Shown here piece after piece: positions 10,348 to 21,602 of a stretch of DNA of 64,000 bases. Position 1 is the stretch's first letter. Each line of letters begins with the position of its first letter. The DNA lies in contig OX235267.1 of assembly GCA_944472135.2 (NCBI GenBank), positions 38,099,312 to 38,163,311 on the forward strand. Direction: 5' to 3'. A program made the translations under genes and the position numbers. Under the pieces are notes generated by a model. The model saw only the letters and a list, made by a program, of their open reading frames with translations, did no database searches and was not told where the DNA came from. Source of the stretch: Trichobilharzia regenti. Its lineage: Eukaryota > Platyhelminthes > Trematoda > Strigeidida > Schistosomatidae.

Positions 10348-11382
10348 TTACGTGATATAAGTGTGAAGATGTTCTGGGAATCTCACGTTTCGTCCAGAAC
10401 ACGTTTTCTCTGAGGGCTCAACAGAAGCCCTAATGCCTTTCGCCGTGCTAATGATATCTTCGAGGAACAATGGATATTCGGTTACTTGTGTATTATTGGG
10501 AATGCTCAGCTCTAGGTTAATAGGATTGCCTTCTAAGTAGACTTTTTTCATACGGTCGATGCTAACATTGTCTTCACGGCCTTGTTTGTCTAAGACAAAG
10601 AAGTTATCATTACGTTTACTGACTTTATATGGTCCTCCATACGGTGGTTCCAGAGGGCGACGGAAAGAGTCACGACGAACAAATACGTGTTAAGAAGTTT
10701 TCAAACACGGGTGAACAAAGGCGTTTATGGACTGTGGCCAGAAGGCAGCAGGTTTAACTGAACGCGTTGCGTCTCTAAGCTTGCTGAAGTGATCTTCCAT
10801 GATATATAGGTGTCAGGAAGCTAAGGGGAGAAGTAAACTCACCTGGTAGTCGAAGCGTTGTGCCATATACTGGCTCTGTGGCGGTATAACCAGCATCAGT
10901 TTTAAAGGCATTTCGTGCCCCTAAAACAACTAACAGTAGTGATCCAGTTCAATGTGCATTGCTTGCAGCTGATAACCCAACCTTTAACAGTCTATGTATA
11001 AGTTCTACCATACCATTAGCTTGAGGATGGTAGGCTGTTGTTCTAAAATCCATACAACCTATGATTTTAGTCAAGGCGAAGAATAAGCCGCTTTCGTATT
11101 ATGGATGGAGGATGGGCATCAGGAGCCTGCGATCCACCGTTCGACAAAGACGCGTGAGACTGTTTCAACAGATACATCCTTGAGAGGCCATCGTGTGAAA
11201 CGGTCGATGCAGGTTAAGATACCTGTATATCCACGAGATTCTGGAAGCTGTCCAACCAAATCTACATGAACGTGTTCGAAACGATCATCAGGGGTAAGAG
11301 AGGTGCCAAGAGGGCTTTTCGTGTGTCTTACTACTTTGCACTTTCGGCAAGCTAAGCACTTGTATACCCATTCCCTTACTCC
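10348..11382 (-). pseudogene. Gypsy integrase core and C-terminal domain, decayed
   Basis: Reading down from about 11380 on minus, one frame gives CLACRKCK, RFEHVHVDLVGQLPES and IDRFTRWPLKDV, the first catalytic Asp region of the DDE integrase core. Another frame gives TTAYHPQANGMVELIHRLLK, the second conserved block before the catalytic Glu. Near 10690-10620 the frame reads FVRRD, RRPLEPPYGGPYKVSKR, a typical gypsy integrase C-terminal motif, and it continues to the stop at 10348. Stops (for example near 11140) and frame changes inactivate it. Confidence 0.75.
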
Positions 11383-11856
11383 TTAATTAACACTAGGCCA
11401 AGAAAACTGACTAGTTACGAGCTTTACTTTAGTTCGAATACCTAGGTGGGATAAGCCATGCAACGTACTGACGACGTCACTTTTAGGCGTGATGGGGCAA
11501 GTAGTACTCGTTAAAATGTCACAGAGAATAGCATCCTTTCCTATACCTAAGGGTTTCTCAGCTACTTGCAGAGCTCTTTTCGACAACTCATGTTGAAGAT
11601 CAGTATCTTCTTTTTGGAGACGACCCAGTTTCACAAGGTCTATGTCATCTATTCTGGTGAGGGTGCAAATGCGCGACAAGGCATCTACCATGGTGTTGTT
11701 CACTCCGGATATATGGTGAATATCCGGTATAAACTGTGAAACGTCGTCCAGTTTTCGTGATTCTATAGGTGAATACTTATGTGAATTTGAGTTTGTGGTC
11801 AGTGAAAATTGTAAATTTACGACCCTCCACTGAATGTCGAAAATGATATATAGCAC
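11383..11856 (-). pseudogene. Gypsy RNase H end and integrase zinc-binding region
   Basis: A 157-codon frame. Residues about 43-65 read IHHISGVNNTMVDALSR, the conserved C-terminus of gypsy RNase H. Near the end LHGLSHLGIRTKVKLVTSQF is the His-containing half of the integrase HHCC domain; the matching CxxC (CLACRKC) lies in the next frame segment below 11380. A degenerate RNase H core lies at 11860-11955. Confidence 0.75.
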
Positions 11857-11955
11857 AGTACATAGCCAGGAGTTTTCTGCCGGATGTGTTGTACCTTGTT
11901 TCTGCTAATTTTAGGCGCCTCGAGAAAAAAGCGAGTGGTTCCCACTATCCGCTGA

Positions 11956-12644
11956 CTATTTGTTGCAGAACTGCGCCAATTGCGTTGATGCATCAACCGA
12001 GATACTTAACGGTACCGTTGGATCCTGATACAATAGAAGTATGGCATCCGCAATAGCTTTTTTAACCTGAGTAAAAGCATTTCGAGCTGACGTGTCAAGT
12101 TCGATGGACTTGTTATTCCCTCGAAGAAGGTCTGTCAGTGGCAGAATCAGACAGGCACAGTTGTGGATAAACCGTCGGTGATAACTTGCCAAGTCGTTAA
12201 AAGTGCGGAGACTTTTCACTGTCTGTGCCTTCGGAAAGTTCAGTATCGCCTCGACTTTAGTAACCAGCGGACGAATGGATTGGCAGTCAATAATGTGACC
12301 CAGGAAGTCGAGTGGGTCAACGCCTATCTGAAACTTTTGAATATTGATGGTAACACCATGTATGCGTAACCTTTCAAATGCCAGGTCCAAGTGTCTAAGG
12401 TGAGTCTCCTTGTCCGGACTGGCAATGAGGCAGTCGTCTAAGTATGCGTATACAAAGTCAAGACCGCGAAATACTTCGTCGATGAAGCGTTGGAATGTTT
12501 GCGCCACATTCCGAAGACTGAATGGCACACGTAGAAATTCAAAAAGTCCGAAAGGCGTAGTGATAGCCATTTTGGAATATCTCCTGGTGCCATTGGGATT
12601 TGGTTATACGCTTTAACCAAGTCCATTTTCGACAATATTGTCAA
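11956..12644 (-). pseudogene. Gypsy reverse transcriptase, 5'-truncated
   Basis: The frame ending at 11956 reads TPFGLFEFLRVPFSLRN, then FVYAYLDDCLIAS (the catalytic YLDD box), FLGHII and SYHRRFI, all Ty3/gypsy RT landmarks, with the connection to RNase H following. A second frame (12644-12570) supplies the preceding SKMDLVKAYNQIPMAP block with the first catalytic Asp, so one frameshift lies near 12560. Everything before this block is lost at the LTR junction at 12639. Confidence 0.8.
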
Positions 12645-12967
12645 TGTAGTTGAAGATTAAACGATCAATTCAAGGTTGTTTGCTCAAACCCAACTCTACA
12701 TTTTTCTCAGGAGTCATCAATCCAGCAGTCATCGTCTCATCGTTCGCTGTTCAGTGGGAGATAAAAAACTATCAGAAACCATGTGTGTAAAAACCTTATT
12801 GCTGGTTTCATATTGACGTAAGAATAAAGGATTCTTGAGTCGCCAATCTGTGTTCTGGTTTTTTGCGTTGGCTATTACAAATTATTACTGAAAGGCTTCG
12901 AGGGACAGCGTGAGGTCCAGCGTAGTAAGAGCTGGACATTGACGGTCTCTGAGAGTTGGCTGATACC
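12639..12967 (+). repeat. Solo BEL/Pao LTR, opposite orientation
   Basis: Begins TGTCAATGTAGTTGAAG and ends GAGTTGGCTGATA (consensus GGCTGACA), so it is oriented opposite to the BEL elements around it. It lies exactly between the truncated gypsy RT on the left and the truncated BEL RNase H on the right. No target duplication is visible (AATAT left, CCGAA right), so it marks a rearrangement junction and not a simple insertion. Confidence 0.75.
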
Positions 12968-14130
12968 GAATCAATCCAAAATGTTACATGATACGTGGGG
13001 TGATCCAACTCTTTACACACTATTGTGAATAACTGCGCAGCTAGCAAGGCTGCAGTGAGTTCTAATCTCAGAATCAAAACCGTCTTTAGAGGTGCAGCTC
13101 TAGATTTACCCATCACTAGGCGAATATCTATATCATCCCTTAAGGTGGTTCTGATGCATACGGCTGCAACAAATCCAACCTCAGAGGCATCAGAAAAAAC
13201 ATGGAAGTCAATTATATCATGATTTCTCGATGGCTTAAGTGGACGTGAGACGGAATTTAGATTCAACATTCTTAAACTGTTCACCCACCCCTTCCACTCT
13301 TCTCTCTGCCTCTCACTTAATGGGTCATCCCACTGTAACCCTTTCCTGCATGTCTCTTGAAATAACCTCCTAGCCGGAAGTAGATAAGGTGCTACTGATC
13401 CAAGTGGGTCAAACACGGACGACAGCACAGAGGGCATACCTCTCCGAGTAACTGGCTTATCAATATCACCAACACTAAACCCAAAGGTATACGAGTTCAC
13501 ATCCCATCTCATACTTAATGTGCGTTCAACTGGTAGAGTATCAACAGGCAAATCTCGTACAGTAGGTGCTCTATCTTCTGGAGCCATATGCTTCAAAACG
13601 TCTGGGCTGTTCGAGACCAACTTAGTTAGACGAAAGCCGGCCTTAGCTAACACTTCAGTAATGCTTGTTGCAAATCTAACTGCAGACTTATCATCATCAA
13701 AGGAGGCTAAACAATCATCCACGTAGAAGCAACAATCGATGACATCCAGCAAATCATTAGAACCGAATGTGGACACTGCCTTTCGTAGAGCAAAATTAGC
13801 ACAAAACGGGGAGAACGTGGCACCAAATGGATGGACTGTCATCCTATATTCTGACACCTTACCACAAGGACCGTCATCAAACCACAAGAACCCTAAGTGA
13901 TCTCTGTCGCTCTCTGGCACTTTCACCTGTAGGAACATTTCCTCAATATCCGCAGCGACAGCAACTGTAAACTTTCTGAATCTTAACAGCAGTCCCACTA
14001 ATGAGGTCACGCAATCTGGGCCACTAAACAGATTATCATTCAAAGAAACTCCCTCGTGTTTCGCAGAACAATCGAACACCACACGGAGTTTACCTGGCTT
14101 CCTCGGATTAAAGACAGGATGATGGGGCAA
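12968..14130 (-). pseudogene. BEL/Pao reverse transcriptase and partial RNase H
   Basis: Starts in the RT with HHPVFNPRKPGKLRVVFDCS and SLNDNLFSGPD, typical of BEL/Pao. The first catalytic Asp lies in VAADIEEMFLQV (residue about 61), the second and third in FYVDDCLASF (about 137). FDPLGSVAPYLLPAR follows, and the RNase H begins at VFSDASEVGF (about 311), with ELTAALLAAQL and FWIDS after it. At 12967 the frame runs into the solo LTR, so its last 50 or so codons are LTR-encoded. A stop just upstream (14131-14136) separates it from the preceding frame. Confidence 0.85.
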
Positions 14131-14133
14131 ATG

Positions 14134-15204
14134 TCACTTCCCTGGCTCACTTTGATCAACTAGTCTTTCAACGTAACCCTTCATTATATGTTTATCGACG
14201 ACATCCTTATATTTGGCCCAGAGTTCTGCATCTGACAGAAATTTCTTCTGTAAACCCATTAGTCTCTTAAGAGCAACTTTTCTATTACAAACCAACTGTC
14301 TATCTTTGAATCTCCATGGTAGGCCAACGCTGAAACGCCTGTTTTCGTATTTACAAGACTCCTCAACTATTTTAACTGCCTTTGAGTCTTCCACAGAACG
14401 ACCGTTCCCTGGAACACCGCAGTCACAAAACTTTTTGTCATACATATTTCCAATCATAGTCTCTAGTTTGTTCCCATTGTTTTCAACCAACGATGATATG
14501 TGGACCATGGGTATAGGTCCTCTCACTGTCCATCCCAGCGGTGTTTTCGTCGCGATCATATCATCTCTACCTTCGAATCTCTCTTCTAACACCTTGTGAG
14601 CTTCTGGCACACTGCATCCAATGAGTATTCTCAGTCTACCATCTTGCAGTGTTGGAAACGTTATTTCACACAGGTATGGCTTACTGACAACTGTTTCACG
14701 ACTGGATACTATAGCTTCTCTGAGTTTCATACTGGAAGTAGTGTAAGCAGTACCTACTTCAATGGTTTTCCCATTCGTCAAGGATTCTAACTGAAATGAC
14801 ACTCGTTCACATACTACCGCTTTCGAAGATTTGAGAGTGTTTAGGACCAAGGATTGTTTTAGGCCCTTAATACACAAGCAGCTAGCCAGCTTAGCATCTA
14901 TCAATGTAATGTCGGAACCATCATATAGCAACGCATATGTATCGACACATGACCTTGGTCCTCCTACTCTTACTGGCCCGACACCTAAATAGACCTTCTG
15001 GAAGTCGCGCGGCACAAAACTGCTGCTACAATTAATAGAACTCCCCTGATTCTTCGATACTGTCAACAGTAGATGTAATCCCAGTGAACCATTACCACAA
15101 TTCTCAGTTGTCTCACAGTTAAGTCTTGTGTACCCATCCTTCAAAAAACAACTGAAGCATAACCGTTTCCTTTTCACAATTTGTAGCCTTTCTGTCGGAG
15201 ACAT
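14134..15204 (-). pseudogene. BEL/Pao gag end, protease-like domain and pol start
   Basis: 356 codons. Near the N-terminus CFSCFLKDGYTRLNC resembles the BEL gag zinc knuckle CxxCxxxGHxxxxC with the His replaced. Residues about 90-110 read YALLYDGSDITLID, the aspartic protease active-site block with DGS in place of the usual D(S/T)G. Later, LRILIGCSVPEAH and TPLGWTVRGPIP are standard BEL protease-to-RT landmarks, and the end (KHIMKGYVERLVDQSEPGK) is the lead into the RT. One stop splits it from the RT frame. Confidence 0.8.
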
Positions 15205-16050
15205 TTAAAGGAAACGAGCACACTCACTAAGTGTGTGTACGCCGCCACAGATAACACACTTCTCTGAACGTCCAATACTTTGAGAACCTCCCGTCACAAA
15301 TGACTCTGTCCTACACGCTGACCTCTCAGTTTCAGAATCCGGATGCAATATACTGGAGAATTTACTCAGAGTCTGATTAACATTATGTCACTAATCTCTG
15401 CATATCTTCAAGCCCTGCCTCTAAACCTTCGTCCTGTATACGAGAGCTTATCTTCACCCATTTCCTTTGCAGTCGAGTAGCTAGGCGTCTCACTCTACCT
15501 CTAGGACTGAACTTAAGTTCATATCGCTCATGCAATTCATCGAAATCAACGTATTCTTGTAAGTCATCAGATTATTCAAAAACTCAGAGAGTCCCCTGAA
15601 GTCATCTCCTAATTGACTACCATTACCCTTAACAGCTCGAATACGTTCCTTACAATAATCGAAGCCCTTCCGAATCTTTGACGCAGTATACTCATAGCCT
15701 CAGAGTATCCTTCGTTAGGAGACATGAAATTACAGCACTGTATAGCCCTTGAAGCAACTCCAGTGCAGTATCTCATCAAATACATCAACTTCACTTCGTC
15801 ATTTACTGCAAACCCACTCAACATGACTTCAAACTCCTTGATAAACTGTGGGTAGTCGGCTCGGCTTCCATCAAAGTAACGAGGTTCAAACCTGGGGAGC
15901 CTTAAAGCAATACTATCCCTAAACGGCGAAGTGTGAACATCAGACTCATCATGCTGAGCATCATGCATATCATTACAATTAACAGGCGACTAACTGTTAC
16001 TTACTTTTTTGTCTGCTTCCACGGTGCCACGTCCCTTTCCCGACCCAGGC
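15205..16050 (-). pseudogene. BEL/Pao gag, frameshifted
   Basis: The longest open part (15968-15609) contains RLPRFEPRYFDGSRADYPQF, KLMYLMRYCTGVASRAIQCC and SILRQRFGRASIIVRN, the DUF1759-type gag core also seen at 2327-3664. Further gag sequence (matching FLDN, ISMNCMSDLNS and RRLATRLQRKWVKISSR) continues below 15609 in other frames, and about 30 codons of N-terminus lie above 15968, so at least three indels or stops have broken it. Confidence 0.75.
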
Positions 16051-16213
16051 ACTATCCAGCGTCACCGAAGAATCCAAATTGCGTTGATAATCCGTGTTCA
16101 AAGAGATGCTGGCTGCAGACCCAGTAAGTGATTCCGGAAGTTTCAGAAGGCGCTCCAGAAACGAACAGGTGAATAAAACCTGCCACAGAAGGAGATCCAT
16201 AAAACGAAAAAAC

Positions 16214-16518
16214 TGTCAAGGAACTTATCCCTAAGTTCCTATGTTACGAAGACGCTCCTAACCGATGAAACTATGTAATTTCTTCGACTTTAGCTCCAAA
16301 AGACCAGTTTTGCGAGTAGGAAGCTATATTGTTTAGCAATTAAAGCCGAGAACAGTAAAAGTCTACAAACAAATATTTTTTCAAACTATGAAGTGTTTTT
16401 ATTCGCTTTTGGTCGTCCCCGTCAAAAATGTACACGATGGAACCATTCGCACCCTCGAGTTGCACACGAATGACTATCAGTTCCAAAACCAAACGTTCAA
16501 TGTTCACCTCCATTGACA
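16214..16518 (-). repeat. BEL/Pao 5' LTR, divergent subfamily
   Basis: 305 bp, plus-strand ends TGTCAAGGAAC and CTCCATTGACA. Only the termini and a few internal blocks match the 358-bp LTR family. It belongs to the 12968-16518 element. Confidence 0.7.
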
Positions 16519-17320
16519 AATATTTTTTTAAAAGTTTAATTTGTTCGATAATTGTACAAGCAATCAGAACAGGTTCTTATAAATGTTGAATTGTAAACCA
16601 GTCACCATCAAAGATGAGCGACAACCCAATCTTTCTTCCGTTTCGTGCTGATAGTTTTGGTAGGCCAGTTATCTGTGTTTATTTGGATAAGTGCTACGTT
16701 ACCAAGCGAATAATTGCTATTTCAGGAAGACAAGAACGTCCTGGGAATCACAATTGTAAGTGTCCGGTTAAACTTACAAAGAAATGTTGCTACAGCAATA
16801 GGTAATTTTCAGTCCATGTGTAGCCAGGAACTCGAATAGTGGAGTATTAGTCCATGTAAAATGACAGTTGGAGCATGTAGGAGCTGGAAATTGTCACGCG
16901 AGTCAGTGTGATTTCAAATGTAACCATCAGCATGTGTTCATTATTTCTTAAATGACCAGATTTATTGGCGTCGAAGAGAAAGCTATTTGGATTTCTTATC
17001 GGCATAAAGTTTTATTCAACAACTGTCATTCAGGATGTGTCGTGGGGAAGGCAACGGGCAACTCACTAGGCAGTTATAGTATATCAGAACAGTAGTGTTC
17101 GCAGATCGCTTGTCATTGTAAGTGGTCAAATACCTACATCCTTTTTCTCATTCGAAAAGTTATACATAAGCTAAAATGGTGGAAGAAAAGAGAAGACAAA
17201 CGACAGCAGCACAGAAGAAAGCAAGTGGGGTCCTCAAGGAGTCTTCAATTTATACATATATATTATGTGGTAGCCTAACTAAATAGTCCTGTTATGCTAA
17301 ATTCTATACTGTGCGAACAT
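16519..17320. repeat. Unclassified dispersed repeat
   Basis: From about 17040 to 17310 this matches 22832-23115: both contain TCATTGTAA(G/A)TGGTCAAATA and a short conserved basic reading frame (17176-17241). The part 16519-17000 has no recognisable partner in the window and no gene. The repeat is not assigned to a known class from sequence alone. Confidence 0.5.
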
Positions 17321-17329
17321 AGTACCTAT

Positions 17330-17860
17330 GTAGGGTGAAAGAGAGGATGTAGGAGTCAGACGCAGGAGTGCACTGTCATCTTTGAGCAGTCTGGCGACTA
17401 AAAAGATGAACAATGGAAGTGTGTTTTGCATCACGCACATTGGCCAGTAGTCTGTTCCGAATGACTCAAAACATATTTAAGAGGAAGTTGTACCCCATAT
17501 GGGTCTGATAATGCCCTACAGCAACTAGGTTGTCACGATTTCTAAGATTGTGACTGGTGACAGAGGTAGTTTTAGTTATTGGCCTGGAAGAGTGCAAGAG
17601 AAGATTAGTTAGCTTGTAGTAGAAAATAAGGTTTAGCTTAAAACGTCTTTACCAGGGTGGTTCTATCAACGTAATGAAATTCTCAGCCATGGGCATTGGG
17701 CGCGCAATGATAACTCATAAAAACTACAGCGGATAAAACTGTCATCAGTTCAGACTCATATGGATCTAGGTGTCATCGTAATAAGTCACGACCTAGGAAG
17801 TTGAGCAGCTCCAAGTTTCAGATCGTTATGGGCAACAAATACAGAGTTTGCTAGAATAAC
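17330..17860 (-). pseudogene. Probable CR1-like LINE C-terminal remnant
   Basis: On minus, broken frames give LLLHSSRPITKTTSVTSHN, then HYQTHMGYNFLLNMF and IRNRLLANVRDAKHTSIV, resembling the end of CR1-type ORF2 (an RxxxxNFFxxRVxxxWNxLP block followed by a final FKxxLD stretch). The match is weak and interrupted by stops. No other function is suggested by the sequence. Confidence 0.35.
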
Positions 17861-17868
17861 CAGAAGTA

Positions 17869-18196
17869 TGTCAATGTAGTTCAAGATTGAACGATCATTT
17901 CATGGTTGTTTGCTCAAAACCAACTTCCCCAATTTTCGCGGAGGCACCAATTCACCAGTCATCGTCTCATCGGTCGCTGTTCAGAAAGAAGTCAGCAGAA
18001 AACCGTCAGAAACCTTAGTTTTAAAGCTTAAAATTTGCTGTATGTTGGTGTCACAATAAAGAATTCTCGAGTGGCCAATCGGTGTTTTGGTTATTGCGTC
18101 CGTTATTACTAAGCGTTTGTGAGAAACTTCAAGGAACAGCGTGAGTCCCAGCGTAGCAAGAGCTGAGCATTGACGGTTTACGAGACGTGGCTGACA
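17869..18196 (+). repeat. Solo BEL/Pao LTR with 5-bp target duplication
   Basis: 328 bp from TGTCAATGTAG to GTGGCTGACA, flanked by a perfect direct repeat AAGTA (17864-17868 and 18197-18201). Five-base duplications are typical of BEL/Pao integration, and a solo LTR with intact duplications implies LTR-LTR recombination after insertion. Confidence 0.9.
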
Positions 18197-18429
18197 AAGT
18201 ATTTTCACTTCTTGAATTAACCTGGACTTATACAACCTATAAATGGTCAAAAGGAAGGCAACATGTACGATTTTTGGTATACGTCGAAGTACTAGATGGG
18301 TTGAGTTTCTCCTCTTTGTCATACCAGAAGCAAAGTGGATATCATATCAAAGTGTTTAAAATTTTAAAGCGAATTGTCTCTTTTCATTTCCAGCAGTCCG
18401 GAACAGGTCAAGGGGAGTACCAGAAGACT

Positions 18430-18600
18430 TCAAAAGCCAAAGAGGAATTAAACAGCAGTGGAGTAATAGTTCTCACACACAGTTATAAACTCCTGGAACC
18501 AACTTCAAGAAGAAGTGATGTCAACGTCCTCAAGTGATTCTTTCACGAAGAGTTTAGATAAGCACGGAAGTTCAACAGAAAAGGATTAACATAGTCTTTA
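18430..18600 (+). pseudogene. CR1-like ORF2 tail remnant
   Basis: One frame reads HTVINSWNQLQEEVMSTSSS then DSFTKSLDKHGSSTEKD and a stop, matching the CR1 ORF2 C-terminal pattern VxNxWNxLPxxVVxAxSxDxFKxxLDxH. This is a 5'-truncated LINE lying between the solo LTR and LINE-2. The adjoining 18202-18430 has no clear assignment. Confidence 0.5.
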
Positions 18601-19044
18601 AACCTTCAATCGTCCATTAATAAATTTGAAAACAAGGTCTGCGTTACGCGCGCTCCTTGAATACGACGTGCTTTTTCCTCTCCAACCGGAAAATACCAAT
18701 TCTGTGAATTATCCGTTTGGGAAACCTGATCTTCCTAGCCGGTGAATTTAATTCAACCATTACTTACATAGTAAATCTCTGTGTGGTAAGTCCAGCTGTC
18801 TCGAACTACTGCCAAAGCTTCAGGTGCTACTTTTGTAGCAGCATCTTCCTCACTCGTTCAGAGAAACAAGACTTGTTGGTCTACCACGTGATTGCCGTGA
18901 AGCCGATCATTCAGAAAGTACTAGGTAAAGTCGAAAACCTTTTCTTTTCCTTGCCTTATACTTTTTCAGTCTTATTCTTGCTCTTTTGGATAGAAACTGT
19001 TGCTCTCTTAGACGTATATAGCATAATTTATAGTGATTGTTAAT

Positions 19045-20677
19045 ATGGTTGTCGAAAGCAGCCTTAAAAAAGCCACTAGAATACCGTACTCTGTAGTCAC
19101 AAGGGCTTCAGCCAGGGAAGGAAAAAACCCAGGGATTTCAACCCCTTCCCGCATACCGATCCTAAAGTCTCGTGTAGCTTTCCTCTGTCCTGATACAACG
19201 CCTGCATTGCCACAGTCTAGTACTGAAACGGCACAGGCAATACCAGAAGGACAGAATTCTACACCTGCATCAACTGTAGGCCAGTGTGTGAAACACATCA
19301 AGCCTAAAAGGAAACGTTCAAGACGTCATAAGACCTCGAAGGCGTCATCAAGGAAAGGGGATGAATGTCAGGCGTGCAGCATCACAGTTTCTAAAACTGA
19401 TTCAGCGTTTGAATGTAATTTTTGCAAACGATGGGTGCACTGCCGTTGTGACAAAGAAGTACCGAAAGCATACTATGAGTTTATGAGAAATAACCCATGC
19501 CCATGGTTTTGGTACGTGTGTCCACTTTGTCGCCCTGGCATAGTCCCACAAAGCGTGTCTGCGGATAGCAGAAACAACACGCTCTTGTGCCCCAACACAG
19601 TATCATGCAGCTCCCCCTGCTAAACTCGCACTGCCAAAACTGGTCAAAGACTTAAAGAAGGACACACCAGCCCTACTGACTGGAAATGCCAATTCTCACA
19701 AGGTGAAGATTAGCAAGGTTCCATCCACATCAGGGGAAGGCAAAATTACAAAGGCACCACTTGCATCCACTAGCAAGCCTGGCAACACAAAAAAGGCTGT
19801 CCAGGTACCGATGAAGCCTAATGTTGCTAATGATGCAAAGGACTGCAAGAAGCCGAAGGCAAAACCTAAGTCTGAGGGTAGTCGGTCTAACTCTCTCATC
19901 CTCTTTAACGTACCTGTGAGCACGGATAGCTTGCTCGAACAACGGGCCCTGTTTGATCAGGAACAGTGGTCCAACCTGTGCAACAAACTAGGTCTGAACA
20001 TTAGTTCAGCAAAACTGTGCAGACTGTACAGGGGTGTCCACACGCCTCAGGGTAAGCCACCCCCATTACGGGTTACACTGGACTCCGCCGAAGAGGCCGA
20101 AAAAGTACTGTTAATGGCTCAGGTACTAGCCCTGGACAGAAGTTCTAACATAAGGGCGAGACAAGATAGACCATGGGTTATCAGAAATATGGCGAGGGAG
20201 TCACCGGAACTGATGCCTTCCACCTCTATGGTGGTACACGGTGTTCCGGAGCTGGAAACCGGCACTGCTTGTGAAAAACACATGCACGACGTACAACAAT
20301 GGAGATGGCTGTCATCTCAGATGGCCCCTGGCGCTTCTGAAGCCATCTCCATTTTCCGACTACCTCGTCCCGCTCATCTAACATTGATTAACTCTCCAAA
20401 GCTGCTATGTGTCACATTCAACTCCCCGGAGCAGTTGTCCATATCACTTCAACGGTGGTATGAGACCAAGGGAAAAATTGGAGGACACATCCGATGCTGT
20501 GAAAGCAGACCCAGAAATATAAGGAGGCAGCAAACTGAGGCTTTAATACGACCCCAAGCTTCGGTGACACTAGAGCGATGCAGCTCTGAGAATAATAGTC
20601 TGTGTCTCCCAAGTGTCCTGCCTAAATCCATTGAAAAAAACTACAACGGGCCGGTTCTATCGGAATCGGCCAACTAG
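19045..20677 (+). pseudogene. LINE-2 ORF1 protein (PHD-finger), one frameshift
   Basis: ATG 19045 is preferred over an upstream in-frame ATG (19033) by its position relative to the basic N-terminus. A basic linker (KPKRKRSRRHKTSK) precedes a PHD-type finger: CQAC, CNFCKRWVHCRC, then WYVCPLCRPG. The frame stops at 19621; the frame shifted by one base is open across the same stretch, so an indel near a CCCC run (about 19590) broke it. The second part has two RNA-binding-like segments (NSLILFNVPVSTDSL and STSMVVHGVPELETG). Confidence 0.7.
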
Positions 20678-21561
20678 TTCCAACATCAAGTCCCCCACCA
20701 GCAGACGGTTTCACGTCAACTACCCCACAACACTCTGAGGTTGTTAGACTCACTGTCAGTTGCCTATATAGCAATGTGAGGGGGCTGAGAGGAAAAGTAG
20801 GTGAACTCCGAAATCTCCAAGCACACCTTCAACTGAAAATAATCATTCTTACTGAAACGTGGCTAAACCCCACTATCGCCGACAATGAAATCAGTATAGG
20901 TGATATGGTACTGGTCAGGAGAGACAGGGATAATAAGGAAGGAGGGGGAGTTGCTATATACTTTGATAGGCAACTTAAATGTGTGTGCGCAACGGACCCA
21001 CCACTTATCGAACTCCCAGACTCCATATGGTGTCATTTCACCGTAGGCCACACCAAGCACTTACTGGGTGGCATCTACCGATCTCCCACCTGTGGGGCAG
21101 AGCACAATCAGCTACTGCTCAGCACTATCACAGGGATACGAGATTTGGGCTACGACCAAATCACCATAGCTGGAGATTTCAATGCTCCATCACTGAACCT
21201 CGGCTCGGGGTGTACTAAGGGAAAATTTGGCCGAAACCTACTGCAAACTATTCGAAACACGGGACTGACTGAGAATGTTGGAGACGACACTAGGTGGGGC
21301 CCTAGTGGAAAGTCATCAAAACTAGATTATATTCTAACTAGTGACCAGCTACTCGTCGAAAAGGTCCAGATCATGACTCCTCTGGGAAGTAGTGACCATT
21401 CAGTCATAGGTTTCGATCTTGTTCTCCATGAGCGTTTGCAGTGGGATGTTACGCGACCATGTCTGTGTTACAGCAAGACTGACTATGCTGAAATGCGGAG
21501 GCTCTTGTCCAACGCAGACTGGCCCTTAGCATGGGACGACCTATCTGTGGATGAACATTAA
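20677..21561 (+). pseudogene. LINE-2 ORF2 endonuclease domain
   Basis: APE-type endonuclease: CLYSNVRGLRGKV, IIILTETWLNP, GGGVAIYF, LLGGIYRSPTCG, IAGDFNAP and GSSDHSVIGF supply the Asn, Glu, Asp/Asn and Asp-His catalytic positions. The reading frame is open upstream of the first methionine-type start, overlapping the end of ORF1 as in LINE-1. A TAA at 21559-21561 ends it 41 bp before the BEL insertion, so ORF2 was probably already dead or was damaged later. Confidence 0.8.
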
Positions 21562-21602
21562 GAAGTGGTAAAAAAGATTATTCACATAGCAATCTCGGAA
21601 AC

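Larger units (their letters stand above)
10198..12638 (-). mobile_element. Ty3/gypsy LTR retrotransposon pol remnant
   Basis: Minus-strand pol fragments in the order RT (12644-11956), RNase H and integrase zinc finger (11856-11383), integrase core and C-terminus (about 11380-10348). RT before RNase H before integrase is the Ty3/gypsy order. The N-terminal RT, gag and both LTRs are missing: the RT begins abruptly at an abutting BEL LTR (12639). Several stops and frameshifts mark it as dead. Confidence 0.8.
12968..16518 (-). mobile_element. BEL/Pao retrotransposon with gag and partial pol, 3'-truncated
   Basis: 5' LTR at 16214-16518, gag from about 16000, then gag end and protease-like region, RT and the start of RNase H, all on minus. 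The copy ends within RNase H at 12968, where a foreign solo LTR abuts, so integrase and the 3' LTR are absent. Its gag core is clearly related to that of the gag-only elements, so this subfamily is a candidate source of enzymes for them. Confidence 0.82.

Noticed and set aside
14213..14790. Plus-strand frames of 64-128 codons
   Set aside because: Antisense shadows of the BEL/Pao protease-RT region on the minus strand.
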